DNA from: Variovorax sp. JS1663
GTDB lineage: Bacteria; Pseudomonadota; Gammaproteobacteria; Burkholderiales; Burkholderiaceae_C
NCBI RefSeq assembly: GCF_002157355.1
Contig: NZ_LYMK01000016.1
Span: 1 to 64,000 of the forward strand
Length of the DNA stretch: 64,000 bases
Reading direction: 5' to 3'
Both the position numbers and the translations under genes were made by a program. Position 1 is the first letter of the stretch. Each line of letters opens with the position of its first letter. The notes beneath the pieces are model-generated. The model had not been told where the DNA came from. It did not search any database and saw only the letters and a list, made by a program, of their open reading frames with translations. Positions 1 to 8,107 of this stretch are shown here, piece after piece.

Positions 1-13
1 GGTCACGCGCAGT

Positions 14-90
14 GGGGTCGCCTTTCTTTGGTTACTTTCTTTGGCGAAGCAAAGAAAGTGACTCGCCCGCCGGGGCGAATTCCCGGCTCC
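14..90. repeat. palindromic intergenic repeat, family A
   Basis: Seen: perfect 10-bp arms ACTTTCTTTG (34-43) and CAAAGAAAGT (50-59) around a 6-nt loop, followed by a second dyad GCCGGG (69-74) / CCCGGC (82-87). Two adjacent hairpins in non-coding DNA fit a dispersed bacterial interspersed element. Calling it dispersed rests on my recollection of similar sequence in Comamonadaceae intergenic regions, since only one copy lies in this window. Confidence 0.55.
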
Positions 91-131
91 GGCGCAACAA
101 CAAACAGCAAGGCACAAATCAAGCGTACGAG

Positions 132-171
132 TGCCCTCACCCCCACCCTCTCCCAGAGGGAGAGGGAGCAA
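132..171. repeat. REP-like repeat, solo copy, family B
   Basis: Seen: a C/T-rich lead followed by a hairpin with 9-bp arms CCCTCTCCC and GGGAGAGGG around the loop AGA, then AGCAA. The same plan (C-rich lead, 9+3+9 hairpin, AGCAA tail) recurs at 16966-17007 and inverted at 16566-16607. It ends about 50 bp upstream of the first gene. It is read as a solo member of the repeat family that brackets the DUF559 gene. Confidence 0.6.
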
Positions 172-223
172 GAAGAGGTGAGCCCATGAACCGCAGGACC
201 GCTCCCAAGGCGAAGGTACGCGA

Positions 224-715
224 ATGACCGCTCACCGTGTGTGGCGCCTCGGCGCCGACATCGACACCGACGCGCTGGCCCCGGGCCATGCGATGAAGCA
301 CGGCATCGACATCATCGCGAAGCACTGCCTCGAGGCCGTGCGCCCCGAGTTCGCGCGCGATGTGCGGCCGGGCGACGTGATCGTGGCGGGGCCCAACTTC
401 GGCATCGGCTCCTCGCGTGAGCAGGCCGCGGCGGTGCTGGTGCAGCTGGGCGTGGCGGCGGTGATCGCGCCCTCGTACAGCGGGCTCTACTTCCGCAACG
501 CCTTCAACCTCGGACTGCTGCTGTTGACCTGCGCCGACGCCGAGTCGCTGAAGGACGGTGAGCAGGTCTCCCTCGACGCGGAGAGGCCGGCCCTGCAGGC
601 CGCCGATGGCCGCGTGCTCGCCTGCGAGCCGGTGCCCGGCTTCCTGATGGACATGGTGCGCGCCGGCGGATTGCTTGCGCAGCTGCGCCAGCGCTTCAAG
701 GAACGACAGACATGA
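224..715 (+). CDS. 3-isopropylmalate dehydratase / aconitase-type small subunit (swivel domain)
   Basis: A 163-residue LeuD-family swivel-domain protein. The N-terminus carries the family signature GADIDTDALAP (residues 10-20), and GPNFGIGSSREQAA (about 65-78) matches the substrate-contacting GxNFGxGSSRE loop. Proteins of this family act with a large Fe-S subunit to hydrate or isomerise a di- or tricarboxylate. No large subunit is visible; it may lie left of the window. The stop overlaps the next start by 4 bp (ATGA), tying it to the hydantoinase-type genes rather than to leucine synthesis. Together with the lyase at 6575-7441 this resembles the dimethylmaleate hydratase/dimethylmalate lyase pair of nicotinate fermenters; that parallel is inference. 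Confidence 0.85.
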   Translation: MTAHRVWRLGADIDTDALAPGHAMKHGIDIIAKHCLEAVRPEFARDVRPGDVIVAGPNFGIGSSREQAAAVLVQLGVAAVIAPSYSGLYFRNAFNLGLLLLTCADAESLKDGEQVSLDAERPALQAADGRVLACEPVPGFLMDMVRAGGLLAQLRQRFKERQT

Positions 716-2400
716 CTGAGAACGCACTCGACCCCGTCACCCTCGCCGTGCTGCGCGGCCGCCTGGAGCAGGTGGCCGACGAGATGGACGCCACTCTCTA
801 CCGCAGCGCCTTCAATCCCATCATCGCGGAGGCGCACGACGCTTGCCACGGCCTGTACGACGCGCAGACCGGCGACACGCTGGTGCAGGGCAAGTCCGGC
901 CTGCCGGTGTTCGTCGGCGCCATGGCCTTCGCGGTGCGCGCCACCGCGAAGGTCGCCGAAGCGCGCGGCGGCATGCAGGACGGCGACATCTGGATCAGCA
1001 ACGACGCCTACGACGGCGGCACGCACGCCAACGACTTCAAGCTGGTGCGGCCCTTCTTCCGCAACGGCCGGCTCTACTGCCACATGGCCTCGGCCGCGCA
1101 CTGGCACGACGTGGGCGGCGCGGTGCCCGGCAACTACAACCCGGCCGCCACCGAGTGCTGGCAGGAGGCGGTGCAGATCCCGCCGGTGCGCATCGTGCGC
1201 GGCGGCCGGCTCGACGAGGATGTGCTCGCCATCCTGCGCGCCAACACCCGCCTGCCGGAGAGCCTGTGGGGCGACCTGAACGGCCAGCTGGCCGCGCTGG
1301 AGCTGGGCGCCAGGCGGCTGCACGGCCTGCTCGACGAGTATGGCGACACGCTGGTGCTGCAGGCGCTGGGCGAGTTGCGCGGCCGCGCGCTCAAGCTCAT
1401 GCGCTCGCACATCGCCTCGCTGCCCGACGGCCGCTACAGCTTCGAGGACCAGCTCGACAACGATGGCATCACGCCCGAGCCGCTGACCATCGCGCTGGAC
1501 ATGACGGTCGCCGGCGACCGGCTGTCGCTGGACTTCTCGCGCAGCTCGCCGCAATGCGCGGGGCCGGTCAACATCTCGCGCGCGACCGCGGTGGCGGCCT
1601 GCTACGTGGCGCTCAAGCACCTGTTCCCGGACGTGCCGGCCAATGCGGGCGTGCTGGACGCGGTGGACTTCGAGATCCCCGACCGGCTGGTGATCAGCGC
1701 CGAGCGCCCGCGCCCGGTGGGCGGCTACACCGAGACCATCCTGCGCATGATCGACGTGATCTTCAGCGCCGCCGCCCAGGCCGACCCGCAGCGCGCCGTG
1801 GCGCAGGCCTACGGCACCATCAACGCGCTGTCGATCGCGGGCCACCGCAGCGATGCGGGCCGCGAGGGGCAGCGCTGGGTGATGTTCAGCTTCTTCGGCG
1901 GCGGCCACGGCGCGCACTCGGGCGGCGACGGGCTGTCGCACGGCAATGCGCCGATCTCCACCGCCACCATCCCGCCGCTGGAGATCCTGGAGGCGGCCTA
2001 CCCGGTGCGCTTCACCGAGTGGAGCCTGCGCACCGGCTCGGGCGGCGACGGCCAGTTCCGCGGCGGGCTGGGCGCGGTCTACGAGATCGAGCTGTTGGAG
2101 AAGGATGCAGAGGTGTTCGTCTTCGGCGAGCGCGGCAGTTCGCCGCCCAAGGGCATCGCGGGCGGCGGGGCCGGCGCGCTCAACGTGTTCCGCTACGAGA
2201 ACGCGGGCGAGTGGCATGTGCCGCCCATGGTCTCGAAGATGCGCGGCATCCGGCTCGCGCGCGGCGAGCGCGTGCGGCTGGAGACGCCCGGCGGCGGCGG
2301 ATGGGGCGCGCCGGCCGAGCGGGCGCCGCAGGCGCGGGCACGCGACCGCGCGATGGGCTATGTGGGCGCCGACGGCGCCGGTCAGGAATCCGAAGAATGA
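712..2400 (+). CDS. hydantoinase B/oxoprolinase family protein (HyuB-like), copy 1
   Basis: A 562-residue HyuB-family subunit. Family landmarks are the N-terminal DPVTLAVLRGRLEQV, GDIWISNDAYDGGTHAND near residue 100, AHWHDVGG near 130 and the C-terminal glycine-rich ETPGGGGWG. The family supplies one half of ATP-dependent N-methylhydantoinases, 5-oxoprolinases and acetone or acetophenone carboxylases, so the substrate cannot be named from sequence. It overlaps both neighbours by ATGA, so it is translated with the upstream swivel subunit and the downstream HyuA partner. It is clearly a different lineage from the second HyuB at 52733-54526, whose corresponding motifs read GDILVTNDAYTTGSH and AHWLDVGG. 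Confidence 0.9.
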   Translation: MTENALDPVTLAVLRGRLEQVADEMDATLYRSAFNPIIAEAHDACHGLYDAQTGDTLVQGKSGLPVFVGAMAFAVRATAKVAEARGGMQDGDIWISNDAYDGGTHANDFKLVRPFFRNGRLYCHMASAAHWHDVGGAVPGNYNPAATECWQEAVQIPPVRIVRGGRLDEDVLAILRANTRLPESLWGDLNGQLAALELGARRLHGLLDEYGDTLVLQALGELRGRALKLMRSHIASLPDGRYSFEDQLDNDGITPEPLTIALDMTVAGDRLSLDFSRSSPQCAGPVNISRATAVAACYVALKHLFPDVPANAGVLDAVDFEIPDRLVISAERPRPVGGYTETILRMIDVIFSAAAQADPQRAVAQAYGTINALSIAGHRSDAGREGQRWVMFSFFGGGHGAHSGGDGLSHGNAPISTATIPPLEILEAAYPVRFTEWSLRTGSGGDGQFRGGLGAVYEIELLEKDAEVFVFGERGSSPPKGIAGGGAGALNVFRYENAGEWHVPPMVSKMRGIRLARGERVRLETPGGGGWGAPAERAPQARARDRAMGYVGADGAGQESEE

Positions 2401-4457
2401 ACGCAGCAGAAAAGAAGAAGGCCGCGCCGCTGGTCGTCGGCGTCGACGTCGGCGGCACCTTCACCGACCTCTTCGTGCTCGACGAGGCCGAGGGCACGGC
2501 GCGCATCGTCAAGGTGCCCTCCACCCGCGGCGAGGAGGCGCGCGGCTTCATGAACGGCGTGCAGCGGGTGGCTGACTCGGCCGCCGCCATCGCCACCATC
2601 GTGCACGGCACCACCGTCGGCACCAATGCGCTGCTGGAGCGCAAGGTAGCGAAGACCGGCATCCTCACCACGCGCGGCTTTCGCGACGTGCTGGAGATGC
2701 GCCGCCGCGATCGCCCGCAGACCTGGGGCCTGCGCGGCAGCTTCGTGCCGGTGGTGCCGCGCCAGCTGCGGCGCGAGGTGGACGAGCGCGTGCTGGCCGA
2801 CGGCAGCATCCACACGCCGGTAGACCTGGACCAGGTGCGCGAGCAGGCGCGTGCGCTGCTGGCCGAGGGCTGCGAGGCCGTCTGCGTGTTCTTCATCAAC
2901 ACCTACGCCAATCCGGAGAACGAGCGGCGCGCCGTGGCCGCGGTGCGCGGGATCTGGCCGAACGCCCACGTGACCGCGGCGAGCGAGGTGCTGCCCGAGA
3001 TCCGCGAGTTCGAGCGCTGCTCCACCGCCACCCTCAATGCCGCGCTGCAGCCGGTGGTGGGCAACTACCTCGAGCGGCTGGAGGGCGACCTGCGTGCCCA
3101 GGGCTTCGGCGGCGAACTGCTGGTGGTGCAGAGCAACGGCGGCGTGATGTCGCGCGCCACCGCGGGCGAGCTGCCGGTGCGCACCGCGCTCTCGGGCCCG
3201 GCGGCCGGCGTGATCGCCTGCGCCGAGATCGCGCGCGCGGCCGGCTTCCCGAACGCGATCACCGGCGACATGGGCGGCACCTCCTTCGACGTCTCGCTGA
3301 TCGCGAACGGCGAGGCGGCGCTGGCGGCGCAGACGGCGATCGAGTTCGGCATGGTGATCCGCTCGCCCATGATCCAGATCGAGACCATCGGCGCCGGCGG
3401 CGGCTCCATCGCCTCGGTGGATGCGAGCGGCATGCTGCAGGTGGGCCCCGAGTCGGCCGGCAGCGTGCCGGGCCCGGCCTGCTATGGCCGCGGCAACACG
3501 CGGCCGACGGTGACCGATGCCAACGTGCTGCTGGGCCGCATCGCGGCGGATCGGCCGCTGGGCGGCGGGCTGCTCGCGGCGCTGGACGCCGGCAAGGCGC
3601 GCCAGGCCATCGAGGAACACGTCGCCAAGCCGCTGGGCCTGGAGGTGCATGCGGCCGCCGAGGCCATCCTGACGGTGGCGAACGCGCGCATGGCGGGCGC
3701 GATCCGGCTGGTGTCGATCGAGCGCGGCCACGACCCGCGCCGCTTCGCCTACATGCCCTTCGGCGGCGGTGGCGCGCTGCACGTGTGCGCGATGATGCGC
3801 GAGGTGGGCGTGGCGACCGGCATCGTGCCGCGCTACCCGGGCGTGACCTCGGCGCTGGGCTGCGTGATCGCCGACATGCGGCACGACGCGGTGCAGACGC
3901 TGAACCAGCCGCTGGATGCGCTGGACGTCGAGGCCCTGCAGCGGCGCGTGGCCGAGCTGGCCGAGGGCTGCCAGCAGCGACTGGATTCGGCCGGTGTGCG
4001 CTTCGACGCGGTGCGCGAGGTGATCGCGCTGGACATGCTCTATGCGGGGCAGACCCACACGCTGCCGGTGCTGCTGCCGGATGCGGGGGCGCTCACGCGC
4101 GAGGCGATCCGCCGGGCCTTCGAGACCGCCTATGCCGGCGCCTTCGGCCGCGTGCTGGAGGGCATCGGCATCCGCGTGATGAACCTGCGCTACGCGCGCA
4201 TCGGCGTTCGGCCCAAGTTCGACCTGGCGGTGCTGGCGCCGGAAGGCGAGGGCAGCGTAGACCCACTGGGCACGCAGCGCGTGTTCCATGAGGGGCGCTG
4301 GCACGAAGCGACGCGCTACGCGCGGCTCGCGTTGCCGGTGGGTACCCGCGTCGCCGGGCCGGCCATCCTGGAGCAGGCCGACACCACTGTATGGCTGGAA
4401 CCGGGCTTCGAGGGCGAGGTCGATGCGTTCGGCAATCTGCTGGTGAGGGTGGCATGA
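2397..4457 (+). CDS. hydantoinase A/oxoprolinase family protein (HyuA-like), copy 1
   Basis: A 686-residue HyuA subunit with an ASKHA-type ATP-binding fold. VGVDVGGTFTDLFVLDEAEG opens the protein (phosphate-1 loop), HGTTVGTNALLERK lies near residue 74, SGPAAGVIACAEIARA and GDMGGTSFDVSL (phosphate-2) are near 265-300, and IGAGGGSIASVD near 330. The family couples ATP use to ring opening or carboxylation together with HyuB. I start it at the ATG that overlaps the HyuB stop, which leaves a normal family length; longer open frames to the left are out-of-frame readings through hyuB. A strong stem-loop (4474-4528) follows the stop before the next gene. Confidence 0.9.
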   Translation: MNAAEKKKAAPLVVGVDVGGTFTDLFVLDEAEGTARIVKVPSTRGEEARGFMNGVQRVADSAAAIATIVHGTTVGTNALLERKVAKTGILTTRGFRDVLEMRRRDRPQTWGLRGSFVPVVPRQLRREVDERVLADGSIHTPVDLDQVREQARALLAEGCEAVCVFFINTYANPENERRAVAAVRGIWPNAHVTAASEVLPEIREFERCSTATLNAALQPVVGNYLERLEGDLRAQGFGGELLVVQSNGGVMSRATAGELPVRTALSGPAAGVIACAEIARAAGFPNAITGDMGGTSFDVSLIANGEAALAAQTAIEFGMVIRSPMIQIETIGAGGGSIASVDASGMLQVGPESAGSVPGPACYGRGNTRPTVTDANVLLGRIAADRPLGGGLLAALDAGKARQAIEEHVAKPLGLEVHAAAEAILTVANARMAGAIRLVSIERGHDPRRFAYMPFGGGGALHVCAMMREVGVATGIVPRYPGVTSALGCVIADMRHDAVQTLNQPLDALDVEALQRRVAELAEGCQQRLDSAGVRFDAVREVIALDMLYAGQTHTLPVLLPDAGALTREAIRRAFETAYAGAFGRVLEGIGIRVMNLRYARIGVRPKFDLAVLAPEGEGSVDPLGTQRVFHEGRWHEATRYARLALPVGTRVAGPAILEQADTTVWLEPGFEGEVDAFGNLLVRVA

Positions 4458-4473
4458 GACATCTGGCATCTGG

Positions 4474-4528
4474 CTTGTTTTTGCCTTGCGCTTGTTTCAA
4501 GGCAGGAACAAGCGCAAGGCCAAACAAG
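4474..4528 (+). repeat. strong stem-loop between hyuA-like gene and isochorismatase-fold gene
   Basis: Seen: perfect 14-bp arms GCCTTGCGCTTGTT (4483-4496) and AACAAGCGCAAGGC (4507-4520) with a 10-nt loop, extended by CTTGTTT (4474-4480) pairing AAACAAG (4522-4528). No T-run follows, so it is not a standard intrinsic terminator. It sits in the only sizeable gap (103 bp) of an otherwise overlapping operon and could be an mRNA-processing or stabilising element, or a dispersed palindrome. Confidence 0.6.
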
Positions 4529-4560
4529 GCAACCCGCGCAATGGACGAGCGGACGACCCG

Positions 4561-5175
4561 ATGAGCACCGAACCTCCCATTGACGCCCAGAAAACCGCCC
4601 TGGTCATCATCGACCTGCAGAACGATTTCCTGGACCCGCAGGGCGCCTACGCCCGCGGCGGCGACGCCAACCCCGCAGCGGCGCCGCTCCCGGCCCGCGC
4701 AGCCGGCGTGGCACGCGCCCTCAAGGCGGCCGGCGGCATGGTGGCCGCGAGCCAGTTCACGCTGTGGCCCGACGCGGCCGGCGAGCCCATGGTCTCGCCG
4801 CACCTGCTGGCGCTGCGGCCGTTCCTTCGCAAGGGCGACTTCGCGCCGGGCAGCTGGGGGCAGGCGAACGTCGATGCCCTGGCGGGGCTGGTGGACGTGG
4901 CGGTGTGCAAGGTCGCATATTCGGCCTTCTTCCACACCCAGCTCGACTGGGTGCTGCGCCGCGCGGGCATCGACACGGTGGCGGTGTGCGGCATCGTCAC
5001 CAACGGCGGCGTGGCGAGCACGGTGCGCGATGCCCACATGCGCGACTACCGTACCCTGGTGCTGGCCGACGGCTGCGCGGCCTTCGGCGAGGAGCGGCAC
5101 CGCACTTCGCTGGCGGACATGCGCAACGTGGCCGAAGTGATGGACTGCGCGGACTTCGTCGGTCGTCTCGCATGA
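4561..5175 (+). CDS. isochorismatase-fold hydrolase lacking the catalytic cysteine
   Basis: A 204-residue member of the isochorismatase/cysteine-hydrolase fold. The family Asp lies in VIIDLQNDF (D18) and the Lys in CKVAYSAFFHT (K117). The nucleophile motif, normally TN-x-C-V, reads TNGGVAST, placing glycine at residue 150 where amidases of the family have Cys. True isochorismatases also lack that Cys and hydrolyse a vinyl ether through Asp/Lys, so a maleamate- or carbamoyl-type amidase role is unlikely. The start is the ATG after the stem-loop; an in-frame upstream extension is K/R-rich and derived from the hairpin, so I excluded it. The stop overlaps the next start (ATGA). Confidence 0.85.
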   Translation: MSTEPPIDAQKTALVIIDLQNDFLDPQGAYARGGDANPAAAPLPARAAGVARALKAAGGMVAASQFTLWPDAAGEPMVSPHLLALRPFLRKGDFAPGSWGQANVDALAGLVDVAVCKVAYSAFFHTQLDWVLRRAGIDTVAVCGIVTNGGVASTVRDAHMRDYRTLVLADGCAAFGEERHRTSLADMRNVAEVMDCADFVGRLA

Positions 5176-6578
5176 CGCAGGCACCGGTACGCCGCGTGCA
5201 GCGCGCGGCAGGCTTCGACGCCGAGGCGCATGCGAGCGTCGCCATCGTCGGCGCCGGCGCCTGCGGGCTGACGGCGGCGCTGATGCTGCACGACGCCGGC
5301 ATCGACTGCGTGGTGCTGGAGCGCGATGCGCAGCCCAGCGGCTCGACCGCGCTGTCCTCCGGCTTCATTCCGGCGCCCGGCACGCGGGTGCAGCGCTTGC
5401 TCGGCATCGCGGACAGCGCGGAGCGCTTCGCCGCCGACATCCAGGCCAAGGCGCATCGCCATGCCGCACCCGCGCTGGTGCGCGCCTACACCGAGGCGAT
5501 CGGCCCGGCGCTCGATGCCCTGCAGGCGCGGCATGGGCTGGACTGGGTGTTGCTGGACGGCTTTCTCTATCCCGGCCATGGCGTGCACCGCATGCATGCC
5601 TTGCCGCAGAAGACCGGCGCGGCGCTGATGGCTGCGCTGCAGTCGGCTGCCGGGAACGCGGGCATTCCGGTGCTGACCCAGGCGCTGGTCGAGACGCTGT
5701 GGCTCGACGATGCGGACCGGGTGACGGGCCTGGCCTACCGCCGCCCCGACGGCCGGGAGGAACGGCTGGCCTGCGATGCGCTGCTCCTGGCCTGCAACGG
5801 CTTCGGCGGCAACACGGCCATGGTGCGCGAGCTGCTGCCCGAGATGGCGGAGGCCGCGTTCGGCGGCCATGTGGGCAACGACGGCAGCGCCATCCTCTGG
5901 GGCCGGGCGCTGGGCGCGCGGCTGCGCGACCTGGGTGGCTACCAGGGCCACGGCTCCTGGGTCACGCCGCAGGGTGCGCTGATGTCCTGGGCGGTGATGA
6001 TGGAAGGGGGCGTGCAGCTCAACCGCGAAGGCGGCCGCTTCCACGACGAGACACAGGGCTACTCCGAGGCCGCGGTGAAGGTGCTGGCGCAGCCGGGCGG
6101 CATCGCCTGGAACGTGTTCGACGCGCCGCTGCTGGCGCTGGCACGCGAGTTTTCCGACTTCCGCGAGGCCGAGGCGGCCGGCGCCCTGCGCCGCTGCGAC
6201 ACGGTGGCGGAGCTGGCCGCCTGCATCGGCTGCGAGGCAGCGGCGCTGCAGGCCACGCTCGATGCGCTGCGCTCGATCGGGCCGCAGCCCGACGGGCGCG
6301 TGTTTCGTCGCGGCCTGTCCGCGCCGTACTACGCGGTCAAGGTGACGGGCGCGCTCTTCCACACCCAGGGCGGGCTGGACGTGGCGCCCGACATGCGCGT
6401 GCTGCGCGAGGACGGTACGCCGCTGCCCAACCTGCTGGCCGCGGGCGGCGCGGCGGGCGGCGTCTCGGGCGACGCGGTGTGGGGTTATCTCTCCGGCAAC
6501 GGGCTGCTCAGCGCGGTGGCGGGCGGCGCCATCGCGGCGCGCACCGCGGCCGGGCTCATCGGAAAGGACAAGACATGA
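5172..6578 (+). CDS. FAD-dependent oxidoreductase, fumarate-reductase/ketosteroid-dehydrogenase type
   Basis: A 468-residue flavoprotein of the FAD_binding_2 family. The dinucleotide-binding motif is VAIVGAGACGL (G27-x-G29-x-x-G32), followed by VVLERD and the STALSSGFIPAPG segment typical of this group. Near the C-terminus GGLDVAPDMRVLREDG and LLAAGGAAGGVSG form the conserved FAD-clamping region. Relatives introduce or reduce a C=C bond beside a carbonyl or carboxylate. It is cytosolic, with no signal peptide. ATGA overlaps at both ends place it in the same operon as the isochorismatase-fold protein and the lyase, so desaturation of a succinyl-like intermediate is a reasonable inferred role. 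Confidence 0.85.
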   Translation: MTQAPVRRVQRAAGFDAEAHASVAIVGAGACGLTAALMLHDAGIDCVVLERDAQPSGSTALSSGFIPAPGTRVQRLLGIADSAERFAADIQAKAHRHAAPALVRAYTEAIGPALDALQARHGLDWVLLDGFLYPGHGVHRMHALPQKTGAALMAALQSAAGNAGIPVLTQALVETLWLDDADRVTGLAYRRPDGREERLACDALLLACNGFGGNTAMVRELLPEMAEAAFGGHVGNDGSAILWGRALGARLRDLGGYQGHGSWVTPQGALMSWAVMMEGGVQLNREGGRFHDETQGYSEAAVKVLAQPGGIAWNVFDAPLLALAREFSDFREAEAAGALRRCDTVAELAACIGCEAAALQATLDALRSIGPQPDGRVFRRGLSAPYYAVKVTGALFHTQGGLDVAPDMRVLREDGTPLPNLLAAGGAAGGVSGDAVWGYLSGNGLLSAVAGGAIAARTAAGLIGKDKT

Positions 6579-7441
6579 CGAACAGGATTTCCCTCAAGGC
6601 ACGGCTCGCCGCGCGCGCCATCGTGCTCGCGCCCGGCGTCTACGACGCGCTGAGCGCGCTGGTGGCCGAGCAGGCCGGCTTCGAGGCGCTGTACCTCTCG
6701 GGCGCCTCCATCGCCTACACCCGGCTGGGCCGATCGGACGTGGGCCTGACCACGTACACCGAGGTGGCCGACACGCTGGCGCGCATCTGCGAGCGGGTCG
6801 CGCTGCCGGTGATCGTGGATGCCGACACCGGCTTCGGCAACGCGCTCAACACCCAGCGCACGGTGCGCGGCTTCGAGCGCGCCGGCGCCGCGATGATCCA
6901 GATCGAGGACCAGGGCTTTCCCAAGCGCTGCGGCCACCTCGACGGCAAGAGCGTCGTGCCGGTGCGCGAGATGGAAGGCAAGCTCAAGGCGGCGCTCGAT
7001 GCGCGCGCCGCGCAGGACACGCTGATCCTGGCGCGCACCGACGCGCTCGCGGTCGAAGGGCTGGAGGCGGCGCTGGACCGTGCCGAGGCCTACCTCGCCT
7101 GCGGCGTCGACGCGCTCTTCATCGAGGCGCTGCGCTCGCCCGAGCAGATGGACGCGGCCTGCCGGCGCTTCGCCGGCCGCGTCCCGCTGTTGGCCAACAT
7201 GGTCGAAGGCGGCAAGACGCCAATCCAGGACGCGGATGCGCTGCAGGCCCATGGTTTTCGCATCGCGATCTTTCCGGGCGGCACGGCGAGGGCGGTGGTG
7301 CATACGTTGCAGGGCTACTACGGCAGCCTGCACCTGCACCGCACCACCCAGCCCTGGCGCGAGCGGATGCTGGACTTCGACGGGCTCAACGCGGTGATCG
7401 GGACGCCGGAACTGATGGCGCTGGGCCGGCGCTACGAATAG
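6575..7441 (+). CDS. isocitrate lyase/PEP mutase family C-C lyase
   Basis: A 288-residue TIM-barrel enzyme of the isocitrate lyase/PEP mutase superfamily. VDADTGFGN (D82, D84) supplies Mg-binding acids, EDQGFPKRCGHLDGK contains the lyase loop with Cys119 (the KKCGH-type motif of C-C lyases rather than the phosphonate loop of PEP mutases), and ARTDAL lies near residue 150. The length equals that of 2-methylisocitrate, oxaloacetate and 2,3-dimethylmalate lyases. As the last gene of the operon it probably cleaves the hydrated diacid to pyruvate or glyoxylate plus a carboxylate; the exact substrate is unknown. The stop is followed by a GC dyad without a T-run. Confidence 0.87.
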   Translation: MTNRISLKARLAARAIVLAPGVYDALSALVAEQAGFEALYLSGASIAYTRLGRSDVGLTTYTEVADTLARICERVALPVIVDADTGFGNALNTQRTVRGFERAGAAMIQIEDQGFPKRCGHLDGKSVVPVREMEGKLKAALDARAAQDTLILARTDALAVEGLEAALDRAEAYLACGVDALFIEALRSPEQMDAACRRFAGRVPLLANMVEGGKTPIQDADALQAHGFRIAIFPGGTARAVVHTLQGYYGSLHLHRTTQPWRERMLDFDGLNAVIGTPELMALGRRYE

Positions 7442-7585
7442 GGCCCGGACGGGCGCCGTTGGCAGTCCGGACGGCGTTGCCGGCCGGGATGTCAACTTTT
7501 CCATTCATTCGAGTCCAGGAGTTGTCGAGAAAAAGTAATACTGAGGCATGATACTTGCGGTAACTAAAAAGACTTCAAGTTTCAA

Positions 7586-7957
7586 ATGACTCTGACCGCC
7601 TTCTCGATCATCCTGGCCGGCGTGCTGCTGAATTCGGCGGCGCAGCTGATGCTCAAGGCCGGCGCCCAGGCCCTGGGCACGGTGGCCTTCAATGGTGCGT
7701 CCTTGTTCGCGGCCGGCTGGAGTGCCGCGACGCAGCCATGGATCCTGGTGGGCCTGTGTTGCTATTTCGTCAGTGCGGGGCTGTGGATCCTGGCACTGAC
7801 CCGGGTGGATGTGACGGTCGCCTACCCGATGCTGTCGATGGGCTACGTCATCGCCGCACTGTTGGCCTGGCATTTCTTCGGCGAGGCGCTGACCGCCTCG
7901 CGTGTCGTGGGCATCGCCATCATCCTGGTGGGCGTCGTCGTCCTGGGGCGCGGCTGA
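7586..7957 (+). CDS. small EamA/SMR-type membrane protein, ArnE-like flippase subunit
   Basis: A 123-residue, very hydrophobic protein with four predicted membrane helices (about 1-22, 35-55, 58-85 and 92-122). AYPMLSMGYVIAALLAWHFFGEAL resembles the conserved core of SMR/EamA half-transporters, including ArnE/ArnF subunits that move aminoarabinose-undecaprenyl phosphate. The genes downstream handle polyprenyl-linked sugars, which favours a lipid-linked sugar flippase over drug efflux; this is inference from context. The start follows a 144-bp gap after the previous operon, so it probably begins a new transcript. No confident -35/-10 pair was identified. Confidence 0.75.
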   Translation: MTLTAFSIILAGVLLNSAAQLMLKAGAQALGTVAFNGASLFAAGWSAATQPWILVGLCCYFVSAGLWILALTRVDVTVAYPMLSMGYVIAALLAWHFFGEALTASRVVGIAIILVGVVVLGRG

Positions 7958-8007
7958 AATGACGATCTCCCCCAGGCTCCCCCACTTCGTGTGGACCGCC
8001 AACCCCC

Positions 8008-8044
8008 AACACCAGCGGCCCGGCAAAGCCGGTTCCGCGGTGTT
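8008..8044. repeat. REP-like imperfect palindrome
   Basis: Seen: nested dyad AACACC...GGTGTT enclosing CGG...CCG and CCGGC-AAA-GCCGG, centred near 8026, in the 150-bp gap between two co-oriented genes. It looks like a dispersed Comamonadaceae palindrome rather than a terminator because no T-run follows. It has no resemblance to the CCTTCCCCC-type repeats elsewhere in the window. Confidence 0.5.
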
Positions 8045-8107
8045 TCCCGGCTGGCGTGCAGGGGTTCAAGCGTCACGGGTCTCGCGATGCGCGGTGGAGC
8101 CACTGAC

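Noticed and set aside
12-227. Short plus-strand frame in front of the first gene
   Set aside because: It is translated entirely from two palindromic repeats and has no conserved character.
4641-5175. Annotation of 4561-5175 as a nicotinamidase or maleamate amidase
   Set aside because: The catalytic Cys required for those reactions is replaced by Gly150.
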